A stretch of DNA of 64,000 nt from [Clostridium] scindens ATCC 35704 (GTDB lineage Bacteria; Bacillota; Clostridia; Lachnospirales; Lachnospiraceae). The position numbers and the translations under genes were made by a program. Location: positions 1,917,501 through 1,981,500 of the forward strand of contig NZ_CP036170.1 in assembly GCF_004295125.1 (NCBI RefSeq). Reading direction: 5' to 3'. Below are positions 36,451 to 45,856 of the stretch, one piece after another; the first letter of the stretch is position 1, and each line of letters begins with the position of its first letter. The notes below the pieces were generated by a model. The model had not been told where the DNA came from. It was given only the letters and a program-made list of their open reading frames with translations, and did no database searches.

Positions 36451-36511
36451 CATACAGTCCTTGGAGAGGGACTATAAACACTACTACTTTATAATACGAG
36501 GAGGAACTGTA

Positions 36512-37354
36512 ATGAGAAAAAAGCAAAAAGAACATGCAGAAAGCGGAAGTATAGGAGCAAAAATATTTCGATATGCAATTATGGCAATCGTTCTGTTTAT
36601 TTCGCTTTATCCGATTTTGTGGGTGTTGATTTCTTCTTTCAAAGAAAAGCCAGGTGGTTTGGGATTGCCGGAAAAATGGGTGTTTGATGGATATATTACT
36701 ATTTTTACAAAACTGGATATCCAAACGTATTTCTTGAACAGTATTATTATAACCTGTGTTTCTACATTGTTGAGTGTAACAATTGTGGCTATGGCAGCGT
36801 ATGTAGTTGCCAGGATGAATTTTAAAGGCAAAGGATTGATAACACTAATGTTTTCAACGACTCTATTTATTCCTGCTATTTCTATTTCTTTTCCTATTTA
36901 TCGTTTGTTAGGAGAGCTTGGTTTAAGGGATACGAGGATTGGAGTCATTTTTATCTATTCAGGTCTGGGTATTGCAGTAACGTATTTTATTCTTCAGAGT
37001 TATTTCATGTCCATACCAAAAGAAATGGAAGAAGCAGCCAGGGTGGATGGATGTGGATATTTTGGGACTTTTTTCAGAATCATTCTCCCTATTGCAAAAC
37101 CGGGACTTGCAACAGCGGCAATCATGGCCTTTTTGAATAACTGGAATGAATATTATTTTGCATCATTGTTACTGAAATCTCCAGAGAAAATGACAATACC
37201 AGCACTGTTGGGACAGTTTACATCAGCGTATTCAAGAAATTTAAATGGTATGTTCTCCGCAATTATTGTTGCAGTTGTGCCGACGATTATCGTATTCTGC
37301 CTATTGTCAGAGACATTTGTGAGATCGTTGACTGCAGGCGCTGTTAAAGGATAA
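36512..37354 (+). CDS. Sugar ABC transporter permease (MalG type)
   Basis: A 280-residue membrane protein with about six segments; the first is FRYAIMAIVLFISLYPILWV (about residues 20-39). The EAA loop is KEMEEAARVDGCGYFGTFFR (about 170-189), and the end RSLTAGAVKG is typical. CGAGGAGGAAC precedes ATG 36512, and a TATAAT at 36490-36495 lies just upstream, though without a clear -35. It pairs with the 34028 permease across the IS110 element. Confidence 0.9.
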   Translation: MRKKQKEHAESGSIGAKIFRYAIMAIVLFISLYPILWVLISSFKEKPGGLGLPEKWVFDGYITIFTKLDIQTYFLNSIIITCVSTLLSVTIVAMAAYVVARMNFKGKGLITLMFSTTLFIPAISISFPIYRLLGELGLRDTRIGVIFIYSGLGIAVTYFILQSYFMSIPKEMEEAARVDGCGYFGTFFRIILPIAKPGLATAAIMAFLNNWNEYYFASLLLKSPEKMTIPALLGQFTSAYSRNLNGMFSAIIVAVVPTIIVFCLLSETFVRSLTAGAVKG

Positions 37355-37401
37355 AAAGTGGTTGATGAAAAATGGAGGATAAAAGAAAGGAGCAGCTCCA
37401 A

Positions 37402-38727
37402 ATGGGAATTATAGAAGAGAGAGAAAAAAGGGTACAATGGTTTATGGATGCACGCTTTGGAATGTTTATTCACTGGGGACTGTATGCAATTCCAGGTCGT
37501 GGCGAATGGGTGATGGGAGATGAAGAAATTGACACCCCGGTGTATGAAAAATATTTTGAAGAGTGGAATCCAGATCACTATAATCCGAAACAATGGGCAA
37601 AAGCAGCTAAAAATGCAGGTATGAAGTATGCTGTGCTCACGACAAAACATCATGAAGGATTTTGCCTATTTGATAGCAAATATACGGATTACAAAAGCAC
37701 AAATACAAAATGCGGACGGGATTTAGTGCGCGAATATGTGGATGCTTTCCGTGCGGAAGGTCTGAAGATAGGTTTTTACTACTCTCTGCTTGATTGGCAT
37801 CATCCTGATTATCCGGCGTATGGGGATATGTATCATCCGAATCGCAATAACGAAGCGGTAAAGAATGAGAAAAGAGATTTTAACAAATATTTAAATTATA
37901 TGCATGCTCAAGTGAGGGAATTACTTACCAATTATGGGAAAATCGATTTATTGTGGTTTGACTTTTCTTACGAAGGCCATATGGGGGAAGACTGGAGAGG
38001 AACGGAACTTGTCAATATGGTCAGAGAATTACAGCCGGACATTATTATGAACGGACGTTTGGAAGCTAATGGGGAATCATACGGCTCCGTGATGACAGAT
38101 GAACCAAATATTTTTTCTGGTGATTTTGCATGCCCGGAGATGATTATTCCAATGAAAGGATTAAGGACTCCATCTGGGAAAAAGATTCCATGGGAGGCAT
38201 GCTTCACCATGAATAATAATTGGGGATATACTCCGATGGATCTTCATCGAAAGACTGCTTCACAGATTATTCGAAAACTAGTGGAATGTACGAGTAAAAA
38301 TGGGAACATGATTCTAAACGTCTCACCTACTCCGAAAGGAGAAATCCCTAAATGGCAGCTAGATATTTTGGCAGAAGTGGGAGAATGGATGCGTGAGAAT
38401 GGGGAGAGTATCTATGGCTGTGGGATGTCAGAATTTGAAAAACCAGAGTGGGGACGATATACTCGGAAGGGAAATAAACTCTATGCACATGTTCTGGATG
38501 AATGTGTAGGAGCGCTCCCGCTTCCCGGAGTAAAAGGGAGAGTCCAGAAGGCACGAAGACTTTGTGACGGAAGCGAAATGCTGCTGCTGACTCCTTGGGT
38601 AGCAAAAGAATTTCCGGGGTATGAGTTTGTAAATTATGGAAATCCGGAATACTATTCGTTTCATATTGACGAGACAGCGGACAACGTAATTGAATTGACT
38701 TTAAAAGAAAAAACCGAGGTGTTATAA
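37402..38727 (+). CDS. Alpha-L-fucosidase, glycoside hydrolase family 29
   Basis: A 441-residue enzyme releasing L-fucose from fucosylated glycans by a retaining mechanism. The N-terminus has WFMDARFGMFIHWGLYAIPG, the GH29 hallmark; next comes LTTKHHEGFCLFDS (about residues 78-91), and the nucleophile is the Asp in LLWFDFSYEG (about residue 187). There is no signal peptide, so it works inside the cell on imported oligosaccharides, supplying fucose to FucI. AAAGGAG (about 37386-37392) supports ATG 37402 over ATG 37372. The linkage (alpha-1,2, -1,3/4 or -1,6) cannot be told. Confidence 0.93.
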   Translation: MGIIEEREKRVQWFMDARFGMFIHWGLYAIPGRGEWVMGDEEIDTPVYEKYFEEWNPDHYNPKQWAKAAKNAGMKYAVLTTKHHEGFCLFDSKYTDYKSTNTKCGRDLVREYVDAFRAEGLKIGFYYSLLDWHHPDYPAYGDMYHPNRNNEAVKNEKRDFNKYLNYMHAQVRELLTNYGKIDLLWFDFSYEGHMGEDWRGTELVNMVRELQPDIIMNGRLEANGESYGSVMTDEPNIFSGDFACPEMIIPMKGLRTPSGKKIPWEACFTMNNNWGYTPMDLHRKTASQIIRKLVECTSKNGNMILNVSPTPKGEIPKWQLDILAEVGEWMRENGESIYGCGMSEFEKPEWGRYTRKGNKLYAHVLDECVGALPLPGVKGRVQKARRLCDGSEMLLLTPWVAKEFPGYEFVNYGNPEYYSFHIDETADNVIELTLKEKTEVL

Positions 38728-38758
38728 TGGTCGTTAGACAAGACTGAGGTGATAGGCG

Positions 38759-40318
38759 ATGGTATATAAGGTATTGATAGCAGATGATGAGCCAATTGTC
38801 CGTAAGGCAATGCAAACGCTGATAGAATGGGAAAAGTTGGAATGCGACCTTATTGGATTTGCAGCAAATGGGCAAGAAGTTATGGAAATGCTGGGACGAG
38901 CAATACCAGACATTCTGATTTTGGATGTTCAAATGCCAGGAGTAAGTGGTATTGAATTAGCAAAATATGTCTGGGAAAAAAAACTTTCTTGTAAAGTAAT
39001 CTTACTTACTGCTTATGCAGATTTTTCTTATGCTCAGTCAGCTGTAAAATATGATGTAATTGATTATGTTATTAAAACGGGAGCCTTTGACGATCTGGTC
39101 GTAGCTATAGAAAAAGCAAAAGATAAGATTAAATTAACGGAATTCGAACGAAATGTCGAGAGCAAAAAAGTACTGAAAGAAAACTTTTTCAAATCTGTTT
39201 TTGACGGTTCGCTTTATTTGCAGGAAGATATCAGAAAAAAAGCTGATAAAGCAGATATCAGCCTTGTAGAGGGCTATCTGGTTATAGTTTGTCATTTTCG
39301 TGCAAGAGAAGACAAAGAAAGAAGTTATACATATAGTAGTCTGCAAAACTTTTTTCACATGGTGTTTGATGAAAAGTTGGTATATAGTCTGGCAGTAGAT
39401 AAAGACGTAATGGCAATTATTCTTGATCATATTTCAATGGATTTTTATGAAGATATACATAAGAAATGTGAGGAAGTTATTGAGATCATGGATAACTTTA
39501 TGAAAATGTATGTCTATATGGGAATCAGTAATCTGGGAAATGATATATTCGAACTGAAACAAAGGTATGAAGAAGCAGAATCTGCTGAAGGCGAAAGTTT
39601 CTTTAATGATAAGAGTAAGATTAATTATTTTCAAGAGCGTAAAAAAGATACCAAAGAACTTTTAGAACATATTGAAAAAGGTGTGGAAAGTCTTCAATAT
39701 TGGATGAAAAAAGGAAATTCTGAGGAGGCAATGAAAGAATTTGACAATATTATTAAATATCAGATGGAAAGTGGGGGATCTGTAGCAACGATTCTAGAAG
39801 TTGGTATTTGTATTTATGCGTCGAGTAAAAAAATGCTATCAGATATGGAAAAAACTTTGTATGATATTACATTGCAGAAAGAGAGTTTTTCAAAAAGTAT
39901 TTACCGTTGTAGGCATATCAGTGAATATTATAGTATTATGAGAACCGTGATTGAAAGTACTGCAGAATACATCAAAATAGCGGCAAGCAGAAGGAATATT
40001 CTTATTTATGAGTGTGAAAAATATATTGATGAGAATTATGAAAGAGGCATTACAGTATCGGAAATTTCAAGGTATATTGGAGTAAGTATGAGTTATCTTA
40101 GCCGAATTTTTAAGGATGAGACAGGTAACACGATTATTAATTATATTAATGAGAAAAAGATACAGAAGGCAAAAGAGTATCTGGGAGGAACGGATATGAA
40201 AATATATGAAATAGCCGAAAAATTAGGATTTGAGAATACAACATATTTTTCATATTTCTTTAAAAAATATACAGGAATATCACCAAAGGAATATAAAACC
40301 CCTGAAGATTCAAATTAA
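38759..40318 (+). CDS. Response regulator, YesN/AraC type
   Basis: A 519-residue regulator. The receiver domain (1-120) has LIADDEPIVRKAM and the phosphate-accepting Asp in DILILDVQMPG (about residue 57), with the conserved Lys in VIKTGAFDD (about 107). A long middle region follows, then two AraC helix-turn-helix motifs at the end (about 415-515; SYLSRIFKDETGNTIINYI and KLGFENTTYFSYFFKKYTGI). Its partner kinase is most likely the one at 26570, twelve kilobases upstream in the same island. It lies just after the fucosidase gene. Confidence 0.92.
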   Translation: MVYKVLIADDEPIVRKAMQTLIEWEKLECDLIGFAANGQEVMEMLGRAIPDILILDVQMPGVSGIELAKYVWEKKLSCKVILLTAYADFSYAQSAVKYDVIDYVIKTGAFDDLVVAIEKAKDKIKLTEFERNVESKKVLKENFFKSVFDGSLYLQEDIRKKADKADISLVEGYLVIVCHFRAREDKERSYTYSSLQNFFHMVFDEKLVYSLAVDKDVMAIILDHISMDFYEDIHKKCEEVIEIMDNFMKMYVYMGISNLGNDIFELKQRYEEAESAEGESFFNDKSKINYFQERKKDTKELLEHIEKGVESLQYWMKKGNSEEAMKEFDNIIKYQMESGGSVATILEVGICIYASSKKMLSDMEKTLYDITLQKESFSKSIYRCRHISEYYSIMRTVIESTAEYIKIAASRRNILIYECEKYIDENYERGITVSEISRYIGVSMSYLSRIFKDETGNTIINYINEKKIQKAKEYLGGTDMKIYEIAEKLGFENTTYFSYFFKKYTGISPKEYKTPEDSN

Positions 40319-40339
40319 TCCGGAAACTGTCTGAATGTA

Positions 40340-40660
40340 ATCAGCACGAGGACGCAGGAACTTGCAAAGATATGCCATGATATTAAGGATCATATTTTTT
40401 ATGATTAACTATCTGGCAGAAAAAGACGACATACAGGGTATAAAAAATAGTTAGGGAAAATTCCGGTTGTGGAAGGTACGGCAATGATTACGTTCCCGCA
40501 GAGGGAGTGGCTTGGGGCACTTATTTATTCAAAAGCAGAGAAGGCAAAGAAAGCAGGAGTAGAACTTGATTTTGAAAATTGTTGGAGTCCGGAAAGAACC
40601 TATTTACCGTATACCGACGATATGTTGGATATTTTTGTTTTAATTGCTGAAAATGTGTGA
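40340..40660 (+). pseudogene. Remnant of a GHKL sensor histidine kinase
   Basis: The segment RTQELAKICHDIKDHIF carries the phospho-acceptor histidine of agr-type kinases; then INYLAEKDDIQGIKN and, in the 40469 frame, REWLGALIYSKAEKAKKAGVEL and YTDDMLDIFVLIAENV follow. Frame changes and stops separate them and the ATP-binding half is missing. It fills the gap between the response regulator and cas3 and marks the right edge of the island. Confidence 0.55.
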
Positions 40661-40710
40661 TAAAATAAAGAAAATGGTGAAAATTGACAAATAACAGGAA
40701 GTAAGTAAAT

Positions 40711-43134
40711 ATGAACGATCCATACATTGCACATTTTTATAAAGACAGTAATAATGCTATACACATACAATCCGTTTCCGAGCACAATCTTAATGTGGCT
40801 TATCTTGCCATGAGTAATTCCCCATTGAAATGTCTATCCTCTGTCGCCTGGGTTAGTGGTGCGCTTCATGACGCTGGAAAATATAGAGAAGGTGTCCAAA
40901 ATTATCTCAGAAGAGCGATGAATGAAGAACAAGTGCGTCGCGGGGAAGAAGACCACTCGACAGGCGGCGGTTTTCTGATAGATAAGATGTTTCCCGCCAC
41001 AAATCTATCTGTGCTGATACAGATGGCAGTATTTTGCCATCATGGTCTGCATGACTGTTTTTCATTCGAAAAATCCACTATTTACATTAAAGAGCGATTG
41101 TCCAAAAAAGAGAATTTCCAAAATGTAGAGGAACGTTATTATCAATATTTAAAAAAGGAAGATTTGGAGAAGAGAGGCCTCATAGCAAAACAGGAAGTAG
41201 CAGGCATTATCCAGGAGATATTAGGGTTTATTCGTATTAAGAATTTGAGCAAAAATATGTATGGAAACAGAGATTTTTTTCTGGGTATGTATGAAAGGAC
41301 AATTATGTCGCTGCTGGTAGATGCAGATAGGACTGATACGGCATGCTTTATGGAGCAGAGAGAATTGCCTGCTCCTAAAAGTGATGAAATGATGCAAGAT
41401 ATTTGGGGAAAATGTATTACATATCTGGAACAGTATTTAAAGTCCATGAAATCAGAATCAAGGCTGGATGAATATCGCAGGGATATCTCGCGGAAATGTA
41501 TGGAGGCCGGAGAAAGAGAAGAAAGACTTTACCGTCTGACAGTGCCCACCGGAGCGGGTAAGACGCTTAGTAGTCTGCGTTTTGGGCTGTATCATGCCAG
41601 GAAATATCATAAGAGACATATCATATATGTAGCGCCCTATCAGAGTATAATAGACCAGAATGCGGAAGAAATACGCAGGGCGATTCATAATGATGAGATT
41701 GTTCTAGAGCACCATTGTAATGTGATTCATGATGATGAAAGAGAGAGAATCCGATATGAAATTCTGACAGAGAATTGGGATTCGCCGATTATAGTCACTA
41801 CAGCGGTACAATTTTTGAACACGTTGTTTGCCTCTGGAATTGGAAATATCAGGCGTATGTATAGCATTCTGAATAGTGTGATTATATTTGATGAAGTTCA
41901 AGCCTTGCCAGTAAAAATTACCAAACTGTTTAATCTTTCTGTGAACTTTCTGACGGCATTTGGGAAGTCGACAGTGGTCTTATGTTCAGCGACACAACCG
42001 TTATTTGATGAGCTGGATGAAAATAGGCTGTTGCCGCCACTATCTATGGCAGGCAATCCCAAAGAATATGCTGAGGTATTTAAAAGAACGAAAATTATAG
42101 ATGCTACGAAAGGAGCAGGAAGCGGATTTGCGGCAGAAGAATTACAAGAGTTTATCTGGGACAAGGCGGAGACGCTTAAACAAGTTCTTGTCGTTGTGAA
42201 TACAAAGAAATGTGCAGAGAGTCTTTATAAAGAGATTAAGAAAAAATGTAAGGGATCGGATTATATATTATTTCATCTGAGCACGAATATGTGCGCGGAA
42301 CACAGGAGGGATGTACTAAAGAGACTGGAAGAGAATTTAGAAAATGAGAAGAAGGTGATATGTATCAGCACTCAGCTGATTGAGGCGGGAGTGAATCTAT
42401 CCTTCAAGTGCGTCATACGTTCCCTGGCAGGCCTTGACAATATCATTCAGGCGGCAGGCCGATGCAACAGGCATGGGGAAGCGGGTTTGGGGTACGTCTA
42501 TGTTGTGGGAATAAGCAGCGAGTTAGAAAATGTAGAAAGACTTGCGGAGATTCGAAAAATGCAGGAGAGCATGACAGAAGTGCTAAATCAATTCAGGAAG
42601 AATCCGGAAATATTTGATCATAGTCTGTCGTCCGAGGAGTCAATCCGGTACTATTACCAGATATATCTAAGGAAGAGAATGCCGGAGATGGAATATCTTG
42701 TATCGGTGAATGGAGTGGATGTTACACTGCTTGACTTGCTATCCACTAGCAAGACGATGTGGGAAAGCATGTCAGAGTCAACCAAAAAGGATAGTAAGAA
42801 TTTGCTGTTAAAGCAGGCGTTTAAAACGGCGGGAGATGTATTCGAAGTGATACCCGAAGATGGAAAGGTAGATGTCGTAGTTAGATATGATGAAAAAGCA
42901 GAGAAGCAGATAGCCATTCTTGAGGACGAATATGCTACGCTGGCAGAGCATAAGAAAGCGCTTCGAAGGCTTCAGCCATATACGGTGGGGATATCCGAGC
43001 AATTTCGTCAGAAGTTAGGAAATGCAATTACATCGGTATGTGGAGGAACCGTCTATGTCCTGAGTCAGAACTATTATAGTAGAGAAACTGGTGTTTCAGA
43101 AGAACCGCTGGGAATGGAATTTATAAACTTTTAG
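40711..43134 (+). CDS. cas3: Cas3 nuclease-helicase (HD plus DExD/H), type I-C
   Basis: The effector nuclease of 807 residues that unwinds and degrades invading DNA after Cascade binding. The N-terminal HD nuclease shows SGALHDAGKY (about residues 50-59), EEDHSTGGGF and CHHGLHD (about 110-116). The helicase shows Walker A VPTGAGKTLSSLRFG (about 279-293), the DEVQ box (IIFDEVQALP), SATQP and the C-terminal arginine-finger motif QAAGRCNRHGE (about 581-591). It is the first gene of a cas3-cas5-cas8c-cas7-cas4-cas1-cas2 operon, the standard type I-C order. Confidence 0.95.
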   Translation: MNDPYIAHFYKDSNNAIHIQSVSEHNLNVAYLAMSNSPLKCLSSVAWVSGALHDAGKYREGVQNYLRRAMNEEQVRRGEEDHSTGGGFLIDKMFPATNLSVLIQMAVFCHHGLHDCFSFEKSTIYIKERLSKKENFQNVEERYYQYLKKEDLEKRGLIAKQEVAGIIQEILGFIRIKNLSKNMYGNRDFFLGMYERTIMSLLVDADRTDTACFMEQRELPAPKSDEMMQDIWGKCITYLEQYLKSMKSESRLDEYRRDISRKCMEAGEREERLYRLTVPTGAGKTLSSLRFGLYHARKYHKRHIIYVAPYQSIIDQNAEEIRRAIHNDEIVLEHHCNVIHDDERERIRYEILTENWDSPIIVTTAVQFLNTLFASGIGNIRRMYSILNSVIIFDEVQALPVKITKLFNLSVNFLTAFGKSTVVLCSATQPLFDELDENRLLPPLSMAGNPKEYAEVFKRTKIIDATKGAGSGFAAEELQEFIWDKAETLKQVLVVVNTKKCAESLYKEIKKKCKGSDYILFHLSTNMCAEHRRDVLKRLEENLENEKKVICISTQLIEAGVNLSFKCVIRSLAGLDNIIQAAGRCNRHGEAGLGYVYVVGISSELENVERLAEIRKMQESMTEVLNQFRKNPEIFDHSLSSEESIRYYYQIYLRKRMPEMEYLVSVNGVDVTLLDLLSTSKTMWESMSESTKKDSKNLLLKQAFKTAGDVFEVIPEDGKVDVVVRYDEKAEKQIAILEDEYATLAEHKKALRRLQPYTVGISEQFRQKLGNAITSVCGGTVYVLSQNYYSRETGVSEEPLGMEFINF

Positions 43135-43149
43135 AAAAGGGGTGAGAAG

Positions 43150-43890
43150 GTGAAGTATCGCAATACAGTAGAATTTGAAGTGTATGGAGACTACGCGTTG
43201 TTTTCGGATCCCGTGACCCGCGTAGGAGGGGAGAAATGTTCTTATCATGTGCCCACGTATGAAGCGCTTAAAGGGATTTTGCAAAGCGTGTACTGGAAGC
43301 CTACGTTGATTTGGATTATAGATGCGGTAAGGATTATGAAGCCAATCCAGACGGAGACAAAGGCTATCCGTCCCATTAGTTATAATGGGGGAAATGATTT
43401 ATCCTATTATACTTATTTGAAGGATGTCAGTTATCAAGTGCGGGCACATTTTGAATGGAACAGAAACAGGCCGGAACTAGAATCGGACCGTAATGAAAAT
43501 AAGCATCATAATATTGCCAGGCGAATGATAAGCCGAGGCGGAAGAAGGGATATTTTCCTGGGCACAAGAGAATGTCAGGGATATGTGGTACCATGCGAGT
43601 TTGAAGAAGGGGAAGGATATTATGACAGCCAGGAAGGCGATTTGTCCTATGGGCTTATGTATCATGGCATTACTTATGCGGATGAGGCAGTTCTTCCGGA
43701 AGATGAGGGAAAGATGACGGTGAGGTTCTGGCATCCGGTCATGAAAAAGGGAATCATCGAATTTACCCGTCCTGAGGAGTGTGCGGAAAAAAGACACATT
43801 AGGGAAATGGCAGTAAAGCCATTTGGAGAGGGCAATTTTACAGGCATTCGAGAATTTGACGGGGAGGAGGAAGACATTGAGTTGGTTTAG
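43150..43890 (+). CDS. cas5: Cas5c (Cas5d), crRNA-processing subunit of type I-C
   Basis: A 246-residue RAMP protein that, in type I-C, takes over from Cas6: it cuts the repeat RNA and caps the crRNA 5' handle. The N-terminus EFEVYGDYALFSDPVTRVGG and the following SYHVPTYEALKGIL are family-typical. The start is GTG 43150 with AAAAGGGG upstream. The stop lies inside the start of cas8c (14-base overlap). The stem of the array repeat (TCTCCCT/AGGGAGA) would be its substrate. Confidence 0.93.
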   Translation: MKYRNTVEFEVYGDYALFSDPVTRVGGEKCSYHVPTYEALKGILQSVYWKPTLIWIIDAVRIMKPIQTETKAIRPISYNGGNDLSYYTYLKDVSYQVRAHFEWNRNRPELESDRNENKHHNIARRMISRGGRRDIFLGTRECQGYVVPCEFEEGEGYYDSQEGDLSYGLMYHGITYADEAVLPEDEGKMTVRFWHPVMKKGIIEFTRPEECAEKRHIREMAVKPFGEGNFTGIREFDGEEEDIELV

Positions 43891-45856
43891 CGAATTGTAT
43901 GATTTATATGAGAAAAATGAAGAGAAAATTGGAAGAGTAGAATATAAGACCCGCCAGGGGAAAAAGGGACCAGAGCAGGTTCCGCTGGTTCTTTTGCCAA
44001 TATTTCATACGACGGTAGCAGCACAGATTACGGTTGACATTGACAGTGAAGGAAATATTCTCGGAGCATCAAGAGTGCCGGATGAAGATAAGATGACAAT
44101 CATCCCCGTGACGGAGACTTCCAACAGCAGGACATCGGATCCAAAGGCGCATCCTTTCTGTGACAACCTAAAATACCTGGCTGCAGATTACGCAAGATAT
44201 GTAAAGAATGGAAAAAAAGACTTTTCCAAGAATCACAAACTCTACATAGAAGGTCTAAAGTCCTGGCATCTGTCTGAGTATACACATCCAAAAGTAGATG
44301 CGCTTTATGCTTATTTAAGCAAGGGGACGCTCATGGCTGATTTGGTTGAAGAAGGAGTCTTGATTACAGATGAAAAAGGAGTTCTTTTAGAAAAGGCAAA
44401 GATACAGATTGTATCACAGGCAGATGCGTTTGTAAGATTTCGTATCATAGAAAAAGCAGATTTAAGCCAGGATATTTTAAACGATCCTTCCGGGCGATAT
44501 TTTTCAGAATGTTGGCTGGATGGGACCTTGCAGAAAAGTTATATCAAGTATCACCGTTCCAGATTAACGCAGACAGATTTCTGCTATCTTACTGGCGAGA
44601 ATGTTCCGGTTTCTTATCTTCAGCCAAAGAAAATCAGAAATGAAGGAGACGGGGCGAAACTTATTTCTTCAAATGATAATAAAAATTATACATTTAGAGG
44701 AAGATTCTCGGATAAGACGGAAGCATTTGCCATAGGCTATGAGGTCTCCCAAAAAGTACATAATGCGCTTAAATGGATCATACGCAAACAAGGATATAGT
44801 TGGGGTGGGCTTTGCATCGTGATTTGGGAATCTAATCTGAAGCCGATTCCGGATTGGGGCGCTGATACAGATAAGATTGAGGAAGCCTGTCAGGAGGCGC
44901 AGGAAAGCGAATATGAAGGATGGGGAGAGGAGGAAGAACAGGAATATGAGACGGGAGCCGCGGCTGCGGCAAGGTTCAAAGCAGCGATGCGCGGATATGG
45001 AGAGAATCTGAAGACGGACTCGAAAGTTATGATTCTTGCCTTTGATGCTGCCACTACTGGAAGGCTTGCTATGGTGGAAAATAAAGAGTTTGCCGCCAGC
45101 AGGTATGTAGATAATATCAAATACTGGCATGACAGCTGCAGGTGGCTGCAGTCAAAATATAAGAACGGACATAACTTTCGTTATTTCGGAATGGCAGGCG
45201 TGAAAGATATTGCGGAAGCCCTGTACGGGACGGAGCAGAAAGGAATTATTTCCCTTGGAGGCAATACAAGAATGTATGCTGAAGTATGCAAGAGGCTTTT
45301 GCCCTGTATATCTGAGAGGAGACGCGTGCCGAGAGATATAGTAAATGCCGCGGTACAAAAAGCGTCATCCCCAGTTTCGTATGACAATCGGTATAATTGG
45401 GAAAAAGTGCTTTCTATAGCATGCGCTCTGGTGAAAAAGCAGAAAATGGAAGTGGAAAAGGAGGAGTGGAAAGTGTCGCTGAATGAGGAAAGCAGGAATA
45501 GAGACTATCTGTACGGACGACTTTTAGCAATGGCTGACAGGATTGAATACCGTACATTTGACAGAGATGAAGACGGGAAAAGAGTGACGAATGCAAAAAG
45601 ATATATGAATGCATTTGCACAGCATCCATACCAGACATGGAAGGTATTAGAGGAGCGTATACAGCCCTATTTGCAAAAATTGGATATTAAGGAGCGGAAT
45701 TCTTATAATAAGACTCTTGATGAAATCTATGAATTGTTCGATGAAAAAGAATTTACTAATAATGACAGGCTGGAAGGATTATATTTACTGGGCTATCACA
45801 GCCAGTCTTATGAACTAAAATATAGGCCGAAAAAAGCGGAGGAGGAAAAAGAATGA
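43877..45856 (+). CDS. cas8c: Cas8c (Csd1), large Cascade subunit
   Basis: A 659-residue large subunit expected to recognise the PAM and help load Cas3. The start is TTG 43877, giving MSWFSELYDLYEKNEEKI, with GGGGAGGAGG upstream. The longer frame from 43823 is rejected because it overlaps cas5 and lacks the family start. Further landmarks are the HPFCDNLKYLAADYA region (about residues 88-102) and TGENVPVSYLQPKKIRN (about 237-253). It overlaps cas7 by four bases, so these subunits are translationally coupled. Confidence 0.93.
   Translation: MSWFSELYDLYEKNEEKIGRVEYKTRQGKKGPEQVPLVLLPIFHTTVAAQITVDIDSEGNILGASRVPDEDKMTIIPVTETSNSRTSDPKAHPFCDNLKYLAADYARYVKNGKKDFSKNHKLYIEGLKSWHLSEYTHPKVDALYAYLSKGTLMADLVEEGVLITDEKGVLLEKAKIQIVSQADAFVRFRIIEKADLSQDILNDPSGRYFSECWLDGTLQKSYIKYHRSRLTQTDFCYLTGENVPVSYLQPKKIRNEGDGAKLISSNDNKNYTFRGRFSDKTEAFAIGYEVSQKVHNALKWIIRKQGYSWGGLCIVIWESNLKPIPDWGADTDKIEEACQEAQESEYEGWGEEEEQEYETGAAAAARFKAAMRGYGENLKTDSKVMILAFDAATTGRLAMVENKEFAASRYVDNIKYWHDSCRWLQSKYKNGHNFRYFGMAGVKDIAEALYGTEQKGIISLGGNTRMYAEVCKRLLPCISERRRVPRDIVNAAVQKASSPVSYDNRYNWEKVLSIACALVKKQKMEVEKEEWKVSLNEESRNRDYLYGRLLAMADRIEYRTFDRDEDGKRVTNAKRYMNAFAQHPYQTWKVLEERIQPYLQKLDIKERNSYNKTLDEIYELFDEKEFTNNDRLEGLYLLGYHSQSYELKYRPKKAEEEKE

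Larger units (their letters stand above)
34950..36470 (-). mobile_element. IS110-family insertion element between two permease genes
   Basis: A single DEDD-type transposase gene on the minus strand with about 130 bases of non-coding sequence on its 3' side and about 200 on its 5' side. IS110 elements have no terminal inverted repeats, so exact ends cannot be read by eye. It interrupts the permease operon between genes but breaks no reading frame. The non-coding 5' flank would hold the bridge RNA in this family. Confidence 0.8.

Noticed and set aside
40469-40660. 63-residue frame as a real small protein
   Set aside because: It continues kinase-like sequence from another frame upstream, so it is a piece of a broken kinase gene.
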